Part shown: positions 43,783 through 51,951 of the stretch, piece by piece
Layout: every line of letters begins with the position of its first letter
Numbering within the stretch: position 1 is the stretch's first letter
Translations under genes and position numbers: made by a program
Notes under the pieces: generated by a model
The model's input: only the letters and a program-made list of their open reading frames with translations
What the model was told of the DNA's origin: nothing
The model's database searches: none
Assembly: GCA_016191785.1 (NCBI GenBank)
Contig: JACPVJ010000082.1
Location: 124,001-188,000 of the forward strand
Direction of reading: 5' to 3'
Origin: Myxococcales bacterium
Lineage (GTDB): Bacteria; Myxococcota_A; Polyangia; Polyangiales; Polyangiaceae
DNA: 64,000 bases

Positions 43783-46341
43783 TCAGCGGTTCGAGCCGTG
43801 GGGCCTAGCAAAGGATTCCGAGTGGGCGATGGCCTCCAGGGCCGCGGCGGCACCAGCCACGTCGGGGCGCAGGCCAAAGAACCCGGCCAGCAGATCGCCG
43901 CGGGCGGCGACGCGACCCGGCACGGTGACCAGATCGAAGGCGCCGGGATCGAGCGCCAGCGTGACCTCGTCCCAGGACAGCGGCGTGCTGACCCGGGCCC
44001 CGGCCACGGCGCGCACCGAGTACGGCGCGACGATCGCCCGCGAGCGCCCGGTCTGGCCGGTGTCGAGGTACACGCGAGGCCCGCGGCGCTCCACCGCACG
44101 CTCGGTGGTGGCGATCTTCGGGTGACGCACCTCGAGCATGCGGCCGAACAGCTCCGCGAGGGTCGCGGTGACGGCGAAGGGCACGTGGGGGCCCACCGGA
44201 ACCAAGACGTGCAGCCCGGTCTGCCCACTGGTCTTGGGGAACCCCGTCAGCCCCGTCTGCTCGAGCAGGTCGAAGAGCGAGCGCATGAGCGTGATCGCGT
44301 CGCGGAAGGTGCCACCGCCGATGTCGAAGTCGAGGGTGAAGAAGTCCCCCGAGTCGAGATCGGAGGCGCGACTGGCCAGCACGTGGAGCGGGATGCAACC
44401 GAGGTTGACGACGTAGAGCAGCGCATCCACCGAGTCGATCAGGAAGACCCGCTTGTCGTCGTCTCCGAGCGCGACGGTGCGGAGCCACGACGGGGCGCCC
44501 TCGGGTGGACGCCACTGATAGAAGCTCTTGCCTACGATGCCGTCGGGGTACCGAACCAAGAGCACGGGGCGCTCGGCGAGGAAGGGCAAGAGCACCGGCG
44601 CGACGGCGGCGTAGTAATCGAGCAGCTCGCCCTTGGTGTAGCCCTGCTCGGGCCAGAAGACCTTTTCGCGATGGGTCAGCGCGACTCGGTTCGAGCGGGC
44701 AATGGACTCGGGAAGCGTCGCCGGGTCGAGGCGCTGGCCGCCAGGCGGCGCTGCGGTGCAGGCGCTGGGCGGAAGGTCGCCGCGGACCCCGCGGAACACC
44801 GGCTCTCGCAGCCGCCCGTCGTCGCTCCACCCGACGAACCGAACGTTCACCACCAGCTCGGGTCGGGCGTGGTGGATCGCGCCTCGGGTTCGACCGAGGT
44901 CGCCGCGCGCGGGACACTCGGCGACCTCGAGCTCACGGAGCCGCGGCACGAGAGCGTCGTGCGCCACGCGGTCGAGCCCGCTCCCCACCTTGCCGCGCAG
45001 CACCAGGTCGTCGCCTTCGAAGCTGGCCAGGCAGAGCGCGCCGAGCGTCTGGCGCGCACCACGCCCCTCTTCCCAACCGACGACCACGAAGTCCTCGTCG
45101 CGCTCGCACTTGATCTTGACCCAGTCGCTGCTGCGACGCGGCCCCGCACGGTAGGGTGAATCGGCGCGCTTGCTGACCACGCCTTCGAGGCGCTCTTGCT
45201 GGCAGAAGTCGAACAGCGCACGCCCGTGGCCCTCGAGATGGTCGAGCGCGCGCAGAAGCCCACGGCCGCGCACCACCTTGGCGAGCAGCGCCTTGCGCGC
45301 GCGGAGCGGCACGGCCAAGAGCGATCGCCCACCGAGGGAGAGCAGGTCGAACACCAGGTAGGCCACGGGAACCTCGGCACTGGCACGCAAGATCTCGTCC
45401 GGGCGAGCGCTCATCAGCCGGGGCAGAAGGCGTTGGAACCGGGGCCGTCCGGCGTCGTCGAACGCGACCACCTCTCCGTCGAGCAGACAGCTCTCGGCCG
45501 GCAGCTTGGCGACGGCGCGGGCGATCTCGGGGAAGGTCTGGGTGCAAATGCGACCGTTGCGGTAGCGAAGCACGACCACGCCCCCCCGCTTGGAAGCGAC
45601 GATGCGCGCCCCGTCGAGCTTGAGCTCGTAGAGGCGACTCGCGTCGTCGAGGGATGCACCGTCGATCGAGCAGAGCATGGGGCGCAGGACTCGGGGATCG
45701 ACCTCGGCCATCGGGGCGCCCAGCTCCGCCGCCTCTTCTTCGAGCCGACGCACCCAGACCGGGAGCTCTGCGAGCTCGCCCACGTCGAGACCCGAGAGCA
45801 CGCTCCGGGGATCGAGCTCGGAGGGAGAACGGGCATGCGGGTCGGGCTTCTTGATCAGCAGCCATTGCTTGTCGTCGCCGCGACGCGCCCCGGTGTGGAC
45901 CAGAGCGAATCGGCCCGCGAGCTTGAACCCCGAGAGCTCGAAGTCGATCTTCCCTTTTGCCACCCCTTCCTCGGCGCTGCCCTCCAGATAGCGGACGCGG
46001 CCGAGATCCCAGGCGATCATCGGCCCCGCACCGTAGTTGCCCTCGGGGATCACACCCTCGAACTCGAGGTACTCGAGCGGGTGGTCTTCGGTGTTCACGG
46101 CCAGGCGCTTCTCGTCGGGGTCCAGGCTCGGACCCCTGGGGATGGCGAAGCTCTTCAGCGCGCCGCCGATCTCGAGCCGAAGGTCGTAGTGGTCGCGGGT
46201 CGCCGCATGGCGATGGACCACGAAGCGCCCGAGGCGCGTCGAGCGCTCGGCCACGGCCAGGGCCGCAAAGGGCTCGGGGGTGCCTGCCGGGTCGCGCTTT
46301 TCGCGATAACGCTCGAGCGGATCGGGTCGGCGCGGAGGCAT
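43783..46341 (-). CDS. ligD: Multifunctional NHEJ DNA ligase D (phosphoesterase-ligase-polymerase)
   Basis: ATG 46341 (MPPRRPDPLERYREKRDP) is the natural start; the longer frame runs over the divergent methyltransferase gene. The 852-residue protein has three domains in order. The 3'-phosphoesterase (about 20-180) holds RFVVHRHAATRDHYDLRLE with the metal-binding His/Asp/Arg set. The ATP-dependent ligase (about 215-520) has the adenylated Lys241 in ELKLDGA and ends with the OB fold. The LigD-type primase/polymerase (about 555-845) has the DFDIGGG catalytic acidic pair. Together with Ku it repairs double-strand breaks by end joining. The order PE-LIG-POL is one of the known LigD layouts. Confidence 0.95.
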   Translation of the reverse strand: MPPRRPDPLERYREKRDPAGTPEPFAALAVAERSTRLGRFVVHRHAATRDHYDLRLEIGGALKSFAIPRGPSLDPDEKRLAVNTEDHPLEYLEFEGVIPEGNYGAGPMIAWDLGRVRYLEGSAEEGVAKGKIDFELSGFKLAGRFALVHTGARRGDDKQWLLIKKPDPHARSPSELDPRSVLSGLDVGELAELPVWVRRLEEEAAELGAPMAEVDPRVLRPMLCSIDGASLDDASRLYELKLDGARIVASKRGGVVVLRYRNGRICTQTFPEIARAVAKLPAESCLLDGEVVAFDDAGRPRFQRLLPRLMSARPDEILRASAEVPVAYLVFDLLSLGGRSLLAVPLRARKALLAKVVRGRGLLRALDHLEGHGRALFDFCQQERLEGVVSKRADSPYRAGPRRSSDWVKIKCERDEDFVVVGWEEGRGARQTLGALCLASFEGDDLVLRGKVGSGLDRVAHDALVPRLRELEVAECPARGDLGRTRGAIHHARPELVVNVRFVGWSDDGRLREPVFRGVRGDLPPSACTAAPPGGQRLDPATLPESIARSNRVALTHREKVFWPEQGYTKGELLDYYAAVAPVLLPFLAERPVLLVRYPDGIVGKSFYQWRPPEGAPSWLRTVALGDDDKRVFLIDSVDALLYVVNLGCIPLHVLASRASDLDSGDFFTLDFDIGGGTFRDAITLMRSLFDLLEQTGLTGFPKTSGQTGLHVLVPVGPHVPFAVTATLAELFGRMLEVRHPKIATTERAVERRGPRVYLDTGQTGRSRAIVAPYSVRAVAGARVSTPLSWDEVTLALDPGAFDLVTVPGRVAARGDLLAGFFGLRPDVAGAAAALEAIAHSESFARPHGSNR

Positions 46342-46397
46342 GGCCTGGGTCGATTCCCCGACGCGCGGGAACGACGCGAGCCTACCATGGCCCGCGC

Positions 46398-47042
46398 ATG
46401 CCCACCCGCATCGTGCACCACGGCGATGGCGTCGCGTGGCTCGCGCGCGCGCGCCTGCCCGCGTCACACGCCGTGGTCACGTCCATGCCCGACACCTCCG
46501 AGCTGCCGCAGCTCGGCTTCGAGGGCTGGAAGGCCTGGTTCGTCGAGACCGCCGCGCTCGCGATGCGCCAGGTCGCGGACGAGTCCGTGGCGATCTTCTT
46601 CCAGACCGACATCAAGCGGGATGGACGCTGGGTGGACAAGGGGTTCTTGGTGAGCCAGGGCGCCGAGCAGGCCGGCGCGGCGCTGCTCTGGCACAAAGTC
46701 GTTTGCCGGGCGCCGGCGGGCACCACCACCTTCGGACGCCCCGCGTGGGCCCACCTGATGTGCTTTTCGCGCTCGCTGCGCCTCGATCCGAAAGACTCGT
46801 CGGCCGACGTGCTGCCGCGCCTGGGTGAGATGCCATGGCCTCGCGCGATGGGGGTCGAAGCCTGCGTGGCCGTGTGCCGGTTTCTCGCGGCCAGCACCGG
46901 CGCGACGACCCTGGTCGATCCCTTCTGCGGCGTCGGCACGCTGCTCGCGGTGGCGAACGCGCACGGGCTCGACGCCATCGGCGTGGAACGCTCCGCCAAG
47001 CGCGCCGAGCGCGCCCGCGGGCTGGTGATCGACGGCGTTTGA
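46398..47042 (+). CDS. SAM-dependent methyltransferase of DNA-methylase-like fold
   Basis: ATG 46398 follows a TACCAT box by 9 nt. The 214-residue protein has a permuted methylase order like beta-class amino-methyltransferases. An N-terminal VVTSMPDTSE stands where [DNS]PP[YFW] (motif IV) would be, and the SAM-binding VDPFCGVGTLLAVAN (motif I) is near the C-terminus. The intervening FQTDIKRDGRWVDKGFL and CRAPAGTTTFGRPAWAHLMCFSR are conserved-looking segments. The changed motif IV argues against a typical base-flipping adenine or cytosine methylase; the target could be DNA, RNA or a small molecule. It lies between ligD (divergent) and ku, 89 bp before ku. Confidence 0.72.
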   Translation: MPTRIVHHGDGVAWLARARLPASHAVVTSMPDTSELPQLGFEGWKAWFVETAALAMRQVADESVAIFFQTDIKRDGRWVDKGFLVSQGAEQAGAALLWHKVVCRAPAGTTTFGRPAWAHLMCFSRSLRLDPKDSSADVLPRLGEMPWPRAMGVEACVAVCRFLAASTGATTLVDPFCGVGTLLAVANAHGLDAIGVERSAKRAERARGLVIDGV

Positions 47043-47131
47043 CGGCCTGCACCCGCGTTCAGCTCGTAATGCGAGCGATCCCCACAATGTTTTCCTCGCT
47101 CTCGGTCGGGTCGATACCATTGGAGTCCACC

Positions 47132-48016
47132 ATGGCAGCGCGCGCCATCTCGTCCGGCACCATTTCCTTCGGCCTCGTGGCCATTCCGATCAAGCTCTAC
47201 ACCTCGGCCTCGAGTGAGCAGGTGCGCTTCAACATGCTGCACGACAAGTGCGGCAGCCGACTGAAACAACAGTACCTGTGCCCGGTGGACAACGAGGTGG
47301 TCGAGCGCGCGAACACCGTCAAGGGCTACGAGTACAGTCGCGGACAGTTCGTGCTGTTCAACGAGGACGAGCTGAAGGCGCTGGAGAGCGAGCGTTCGGG
47401 GTCGATGGAGATCACCGAGTTCGTTCCGCTCTCGAGCGTGGACTTCGTGCAGGTCGAGAAGAGCTACTTTCTTGGACCCGACAAGGGCGGCGACAAGCCC
47501 TACCAGCTGCTCGGCGAGTGCATGCGCAAGAAGGGCGTGGTGGCGGTGGGGCGCTGGGCGGCCCGGGGCAAGGAGCAGCTGGTGTTGATCCGCCCGTACG
47601 ATCAGCACGGCCTCGTGCTGCACCAGCTCTACTACGCGACCGAGGTGCGGAGCTTCGCCGAGGTCGACACGGGCGCGCGCTTCACCTTCAGCGACCTCGA
47701 GCGCGATCTGGCGGAGAAGCTCATCGAGCAGCTGACCCGCGAGCGGTTCGCCCCCGAGGCCTACCGGGACACCTACGAAGAGCGCGTGCGCATGGCGGTC
47801 GAGAAGAAGGTCGCAGGGCAGGAAGTCAGCGTGGCGCCCGCGGCGCCGCGCGCGCAGATCATCGACCTGTTCGAGGCCCTGAAGAAGAGCCTGGCGGACG
47901 CCCAAGGGCGCGCCGGCAGCGCCGCGGAAGCGCCGAAGCCGCCGGTGAAGGCCCGGGCCGAGGCGGCCGAGCCCGAGCGGAAGACCGCGACTCGCCGGCG
48001 TGGCTCGAAGCCGTGA
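47132..48016 (+). CDS. ku: Non-homologous end-joining protein Ku
   Basis: ATG 47132 has GGAG eight bases upstream and begins MAARAISSGTISFGLVAIPIK, the standard bacterial Ku start. The 294-residue protein has the Ku core (about 1-250: FNMLHDKCGSRLKQQYLCP, FVPLSSVDFVQVEKSYFLGP) that forms the DNA-encircling homodimer, and a basic Ala/Pro/Lys tail that typically recruits LigD. Its stop overlaps the start of the Smr gene (GTGA). Confidence 0.96.
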   Translation: MAARAISSGTISFGLVAIPIKLYTSASSEQVRFNMLHDKCGSRLKQQYLCPVDNEVVERANTVKGYEYSRGQFVLFNEDELKALESERSGSMEITEFVPLSSVDFVQVEKSYFLGPDKGGDKPYQLLGECMRKKGVVAVGRWAARGKEQLVLIRPYDQHGLVLHQLYYATEVRSFAEVDTGARFTFSDLERDLAEKLIEQLTRERFAPEAYRDTYEERVRMAVEKKVAGQEVSVAPAAPRAQIIDLFEALKKSLADAQGRAGSAAEAPKPPVKARAEAAEPERKTATRRRGSKP

Positions 48017-48303
48017 GCAAGGGTCGCGACGACGACGACCCGGTTCTAGTTCTGGAGATCGAGGACAGCATCGATCTGCACGGGTTTCTGCCTCGGGACG
48101 TCCCGAGCGTGGTCGTGTCGTACCTGGAGGCCGCCCACGAGAAGGGCTTCCGCGAAGTCCGCCTGATCCACGGCCGAGGCACGGGATTTCAGCGGCAGCG
48201 TGTGCGGCAGGTGATCGCGGAGCATCCGCTGGTCGACCGCTTCGGCGACGCGCCCGCCACTCGGGGCGGTTGGGGCGCGACGCTGGTCTGGCTCAAGGCT
48301 TGA
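48013..48303 (+). CDS. Small stand-alone Smr-domain protein
   Basis: GTG 48013 overlaps the ku stop. The 96-residue protein is almost entirely an Smr domain: SIDLHGFLPRDVPSVVVSYL supplies the LDLHG-type motif and VRLIHGRGTG the catalytic HGxG motif. Smr domains nick or bind branched nucleic acids, and some cleave mRNA in stalled ribosomes. Coupling to ku suggests use in end processing (inference). Its last 11 bp overlap the end of the convergent lipoprotein gene. Confidence 0.85.
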   Translation: MSKGRDDDDPVLVLEIEDSIDLHGFLPRDVPSVVVSYLEAAHEKGFREVRLIHGRGTGFQRQRVRQVIAEHPLVDRFGDAPATRGGWGATLVWLKA

Positions 48304-49711
48304 CCGGCGAGGCGTTCGGCGCGACAGAACCGCCGATCGCGAGCTCGAGGTACTTGGCGTAGTTCGGATCGTAACCGGGAGCGTATGAGGTCGACGGCAC
48401 GGCCGCGTAGCTGCCTTCGACCGACGCCTGCTCGTTGATCATGCCCAGGTGCACACCGAGGGTCGTTGGCGACCCGATGTCGACCAATGGGACGCGGATC
48501 TCGACGAAGCTGCCGGACTTGAAGACGTCACCGGTGAAGTTCCAGCCCGCGTCGCCCCAGCTCGACCCGCTCCACAGCTGCGTGTGGGTGTAGTTGTTGT
48601 CTGCGCGCCAGCGCAGGTGCCAGCGGGCGGCGAACGGCAGCGTCGGCTCCTGCGTGTTGTAGCTCACGCCGTTGGTCGATCCGGGGCTGCCCGAGAGATA
48701 GAGCAAGACCCACTTCTGCGTGCTGCCGCCCGAGACGTCGGCGCCGCTCATCCCGACGTACAGGTAGCCGTCGTCCCACGCGAGGTACCCGACATAGCCC
48801 GCCGACGAGCTCGTGAATGTCTCGTTCGCCGCGAAGTCGTTGTTGCCGTCGATCGTGATGGTGTGGAAGTACCGGACCGTGAACGCATCGGCGGCGGTGT
48901 ACTGCGCGGCGAGGGGGTTTCCAGCCGCGTCCTTCGCGCCGGGGGTCACCCGCACCTTGTAAGCACCCAGGCTCGCCAGCCCGCCGGACGGGGTCAGCGT
49001 GAAGACCGTGTTGCCCGCGCTCGCGGCCGGGTTGGCGACCATCGCTACGCAGGTCGCGAAGTTGTCGTTCGAGACCTGGACCGTGCCGACGCACGAAGCG
49101 CCGGACGTCGCGGCAGTGATCGAGGCGACCTGCATCGCCTCGCTGAATGTGACGGTGATGGTCGCGTTCTTGCCGACGCCCGTCGTGGTCGGAGCTGGCG
49201 AGGTCGCGACCACCGTCGGCGGAGTGGTGTCGCCGGAGCCCCCCGAGCCACCGCTACCGCCGCTGCCGCCGGTACTGCCGCCGCTGCCACCCGTGCTGCC
49301 GCCGCTGCCACCCGTGCTGCCACCGCTGCCACCCGTGCTGCCGCCGCTGCCACCCGTGCTGCCGCCGCTGCCGCCGGTACTACCGCCGCTGCCACCCGTG
49401 CTGCCGCCGCTGCCACCCGTGCTGCCACCGCTGCCACCCGTGCTGCCACCGCTGCCACCCGTGCTGCCGCCGCTGCCACCTGTGCTGCCACCGCTGCCAC
49501 CGGTGCCGCCTGTGCTGCCGCCGCTGCCACCCGTGCTGCCACCGCTGCCACCCGTGCTGCCACCGCTGCCACCGGTGCCACCGGCGCCGCCGACCGCACC
49601 GCCGAAGCCCGCCGTCCCGCCGCCCCCACCGAGGTCCGAGTCGTCCGCGGCGCAGGCCGCCGCCAGACCCAAGAAAACCAGCGAAACCGCTCGAATCACC
49701 CTGGAAGCCAT
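48293..49711 (-). CDS. Lipoprotein with GGSGGST repeats, Big_5 Ig-like domain and C-terminal beta-sandwich
   Basis: A TAGGCT box (49718-49723, minus) lies 6 nt before ATG 49711. The 472-residue protein begins with a lipoprotein signal (FLGLAAAC), then a tether built from about 15 GGSGGST heptads. A Big_5/SbsA Ig-like domain follows (about 160-265: DTTPPTVVATSPAPTTTGVG, ATITVTFSEAMQ), and a C-terminal CBM9-like sandwich (about 275-450: AYLAWDD-type YVGYLAWDDGYLYVGMSGAD). It is likely a surface protein that binds a polysaccharide or carries out adhesion. The stop overlaps that of the smr gene by 11 bp. Confidence 0.8.
   Translation of the reverse strand: MASRVIRAVSLVFLGLAAACAADDSDLGGGGGTAGFGGAVGGAGGTGGSGGSTGGSGGSTGGSGGSTGGTGGSGGSTGGSGGSTGGSGGSTGGSGGSTGGSGGSTGGSGGSTGGSGGSTGGSGGSTGGSGGSTGGSGGSTGGSGGSTGGSGGSGGSGGSGDTTPPTVVATSPAPTTTGVGKNATITVTFSEAMQVASITAATSGASCVGTVQVSNDNFATCVAMVANPAASAGNTVFTLTPSGGLASLGAYKVRVTPGAKDAAGNPLAAQYTAADAFTVRYFHTITIDGNNDFAANETFTSSSAGYVGYLAWDDGYLYVGMSGADVSGGSTQKWVLLYLSGSPGSTNGVSYNTQEPTLPFAARWHLRWRADNNYTHTQLWSGSSWGDAGWNFTGDVFKSGSFVEIRVPLVDIGSPTTLGVHLGMINEQASVEGSYAAVPSTSYAPGYDPNYAKYLELAIGGSVAPNASPVKP
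49268..49583 (-). repeat. 21-bp tandem repeat encoding GGSGGST
   Basis: About 15 units of 21 bp lie inside the lipoprotein gene. Unit edges are approximate. The units are highly similar at DNA level, including synonymous positions, so the array is probably young and length-variable. Because the unit is a multiple of three, unit gain or loss keeps frame and changes tether length. Confidence 0.85.
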
Positions 49712-49737
49712 GGGCGGAGCCTACGCCGAAACGGTCC

Positions 49738-49765
49738 ACGGGCCAGAACGAGTTTTTTGGCCCGT
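49738..49765. promoter_or_regulatory. Perfect inverted repeat in a divergent promoter region
   Basis: ACGGGCCA (49738-49745) and TGGCCCGT (49758-49765) form perfect 8-bp arms whose centres are 20 bp apart, about two helical turns. The site lies in the 81-bp gap between the lipoprotein gene and the gene at 49793 and overlaps the expected -35 zone of the latter. It could be a repressor operator. Confidence 0.5.
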
Positions 49766-49792
49766 TCGACGGATGGCTCCTATGCCCGAGGA

Positions 49793-50260
49793 ATGACGCG
49801 CGAGGCGACGTTGGTGGTGATCGAGTTCGGTGCCAGCTGGCCGCGGTGGCTCGATCCCGGGCGGGGCGGAGATCTCGCGGTGGTCGCGCAACACTACGAA
49901 GGAGAGCCGACTTCCCTCGTGACGCAGGTGGCCAATCGCATCGCGCGCCTCGAGGCCACCGGGTGGCGGCTCGGCTCGACGGTGATCGTGGCCAACGAGC
50001 GCACGGACTCCGCGGCGTTTTCGGCGCGTAGCGTGCTCGCTCGCGGCCTGCTCGCGCGGCTCTCCAAGGGCGGGGGCGGCGGAGGAACGCTCTTCCTGAC
50101 CGTGTCCGATCAGGTCAGCGCCCGCGCTTGCGAGAACCTGCTCGGCCTCGCGGCAGCCCTCGACTCCGACGCGACGCGCTCCGGCGTGAAGGTGGCGTTG
50201 CGGATTGGCCGCCGCGAGCCGATGGTCGGGATGCCCTGGGAATCCGCCCCAGCGCCGTGA
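49793..50260 (+). CDS. Hypothetical protein, function unknown
   Basis: ATG 49793 follows a TATGCC box by 6 nt. The 155-residue protein has no signal peptide and looks like a small alpha/beta domain (TLVVIEFGASWPRWLDPG, VTQVANRIARLEATGWRLGS, GGTLFLTVSDQVSARACENL, KVALRIGRREPMVGM). I do not recognise the family. It stands alone between a divergent lipoprotein gene and a DUF4230 gene 74 bp downstream. Confidence 0.65.
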   Translation: MTREATLVVIEFGASWPRWLDPGRGGDLAVVAQHYEGEPTSLVTQVANRIARLEATGWRLGSTVIVANERTDSAAFSARSVLARGLLARLSKGGGGGGTLFLTVSDQVSARACENLLGLAAALDSDATRSGVKVALRIGRREPMVGMPWESAPAP

Positions 50261-50300
50261 CCGCGAACCTGGCTTCGCAGCCCCTGCCCGCGCTGTCACG

Positions 50301-50328
50301 TCGACACCCGTTCGTTGCGCGCTAACTT
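50301..50328 (+). promoter_or_regulatory. Promoter candidate positioned for a leaderless transcript
   Basis: TCGACA (50301-50306) and TAACTT (50323-50328) are 16 bp apart, and ATG 50335 begins 7 nt after the end of the -10 box, exactly where transcription would start. No ribosome-binding site exists. Confidence 0.5.
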
Positions 50329-50334
50329 GGGCGC

Positions 50335-50976
50335 ATGGTCGATCGAAAACGTGTGGGCTGGGGGCTAGGCGCAGTCGTGGTCCTGGCGCTGGGCGTCGGC
50401 ATCGGTGCGGCGAGCCGCGGCCTCGATCTTTCGTCGCCGCTCCTCAGCGGGCGCGCGACGCGCTCGGTAACTGTGATCCGGGCGACGCCCAACGTGGTGA
50501 CGGCAATCCGAGACCTGTCGCGGCTCGAGAGCGCGGAATACCACCTCGAGCGGGTGCTGGACGTCAAAGACCAGCAGTCGCGAGCGTTCGGCTTGATCGA
50601 GGCCGAAGACGCCCTCTTGCTGGTAGCTGCCGGAGACGTGGTCGCCGGGGTCGATCTATCGAAGCTGAACGAACGCGACGTCCGGGTCGATCACCAGGCG
50701 CGCAGCGTGCGGGTCAGCCTGCCACCTCCGACCCTCTTCAGCGCGCGGCTCGACGGCGATCGGACCTACGTCCACAGCCGCAAGACGGACCTCTTGGCAG
50801 CACACAACACCCGGCTCGAGGGCGACGCCCGGGCTCGGGCCGAGAAAGAGCTGTCGGCGGCCGCGCTAGAGGCAGGCATCCTGGACAAGGCGTCGAAGAA
50901 CGCTCGGCGCACGGTCGAAGACCTGCTGCGCGCCCTCGGCTTCACCACCGTCGAGGTGGACGTGCGCTCGGCATAG
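50335..50976 (+). CDS. DUF4230 membrane-anchored protein
   Basis: The 213-residue protein has one N-terminal membrane helix (GWGLGAVVVLALGVGIGAA) and a DUF4230-type extracellular domain: IRDLSRLESAEYHLERVLDV, LLLVAAGDVVAGVDLSKLNE, VRVSLPPPTLFSARLDGD. DUF4230 proteins are of unknown function and are usually single-pass envelope proteins. Length and order match the family. It ends 17 bp before the stop of the convergent gene. Confidence 0.85.
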   Translation: MVDRKRVGWGLGAVVVLALGVGIGAASRGLDLSSPLLSGRATRSVTVIRATPNVVTAIRDLSRLESAEYHLERVLDVKDQQSRAFGLIEAEDALLLVAAGDVVAGVDLSKLNERDVRVDHQARSVRVSLPPPTLFSARLDGDRTYVHSRKTDLLAAHNTRLEGDARARAEKELSAAALEAGILDKASKNARRTVEDLLRALGFTTVEVDVRSA

Positions 50977-50993
50977 CGCTACCGGCGTCGCGT

Positions 50994-51872
50994 TCAGTCG
51001 CCGCGCTCGAACTGACGAGCGTTGGGCGGTGGCAGCATCGACTGCCAGGGGCGGGCGGCGTCTTCCAGAAAGTCGAGAAGATCTTCGAGAGTCTTCAGGT
51101 GATCGGAAGCGGCAACTACGAACCCGTCCGCCTCCAGCAGCGCCGCCCCGGCAGCCACGAGCTCGGCATGAGCACCGTCGGTGAGCGCACGTTGCACGGT
51201 CCGGAGCTCGGACACCGGCACGTGGATCCCAGCGGCGATCACGTCCGACGGGATGGGCCCGACGCGCGCCACGATGTGCACGCTGGCGTCGCCCCAACCC
51301 GCGCGCCAGACGCCCGAGCCGGTGGCGTCGTGGTGGAGAAACGTGGCGCCCACGTCGGCGGTACCGGCGAGGACTGCGCGCACCACGGCCTCGTGAGAGC
51401 CGAAGAAGTGCTCTTCCGAAAACGCCTGATCGAGCAGCACCCCCTGGGCGCGCAGCGCAGCGCGGATCAGCAGGTACCCGGACGCGCTCTGGCGATCGAC
51501 CCACGCGACCTTGGCGCCATTCAAGTCGGGGGGGCGTTGAACCGGTGACCCGACGACCGTGAAGAGCGCCGAGTGGAAGCTCGACACCCCGCGCCGAACG
51601 GGCAACGCGATGGGCAGCGCTCGACCGGCAGCCGCCGCGCGCATCGCCACGATGGGAGGAAGCCAGGCCAGGTCGAGGTCTCCGGACGCCATGGCATCGA
51701 GCAGGCTCGGGTAGTCGTCGAAGTCCCGCGGCTCGGTGGGCAAAGCACACGCCTCGGTGATGGCGGAGCAGAAGCGCGCGAGCCGCGCTCGCAGGATCGG
51801 GACCGCCCCTTCGCCGCCGTCGGCCGAAGTCCGCGTTGGAGCCAAGACCGTGCCGACCTTGAGCGGGGTCAC
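50994..51872 (-). CDS. PhnD-like phosphate/phosphonate substrate-binding domain protein without visible signal peptide
   Basis: The longest frame overlaps the divergent mutS2 gene, so GTG 51872 (protein opening VTPLKVGTVLAP) is the likely start; no signal peptide is seen in either version. The 292-residue protein resembles PhnD-family periplasmic binding proteins: DYPSLLDAMASGDLDLAWLPP, HSALFTVVGSPV, AWVDRQSASGYLLIRAAL, VRAVLAGTADVGATF. These usually serve ABC importers for phosphonate or phosphate, but no transporter gene is near. It may be cytosolic or a sensor-like form. The start is uncertain. Confidence 0.68.
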   Translation of the reverse strand: MTPLKVGTVLAPTRTSADGGEGAVPILRARLARFCSAITEACALPTEPRDFDDYPSLLDAMASGDLDLAWLPPIVAMRAAAAGRALPIALPVRRGVSSFHSALFTVVGSPVQRPPDLNGAKVAWVDRQSASGYLLIRAALRAQGVLLDQAFSEEHFFGSHEAVVRAVLAGTADVGATFLHHDATGSGVWRAGWGDASVHIVARVGPIPSDVIAAGIHVPVSELRTVQRALTDGAHAELVAAGAALLEADGFVVAASDHLKTLEDLLDFLEDAARPWQSMLPPPNARQFERGD

Positions 51873-51951
51873 GGGCGCACGCTGACCTTCCGCGCGTCTC
51901 GCGTCAAGCGCGAGTGGCGCCGCTCCGTCCGCCGTGCCATAGCCCGCCGCC

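Noticed and set aside
49268..49583. Regular repeats considered as a CRISPR array
   Set aside because: There are no unique spacers; the units are contiguous 21-bp codon repeats inside a gene.
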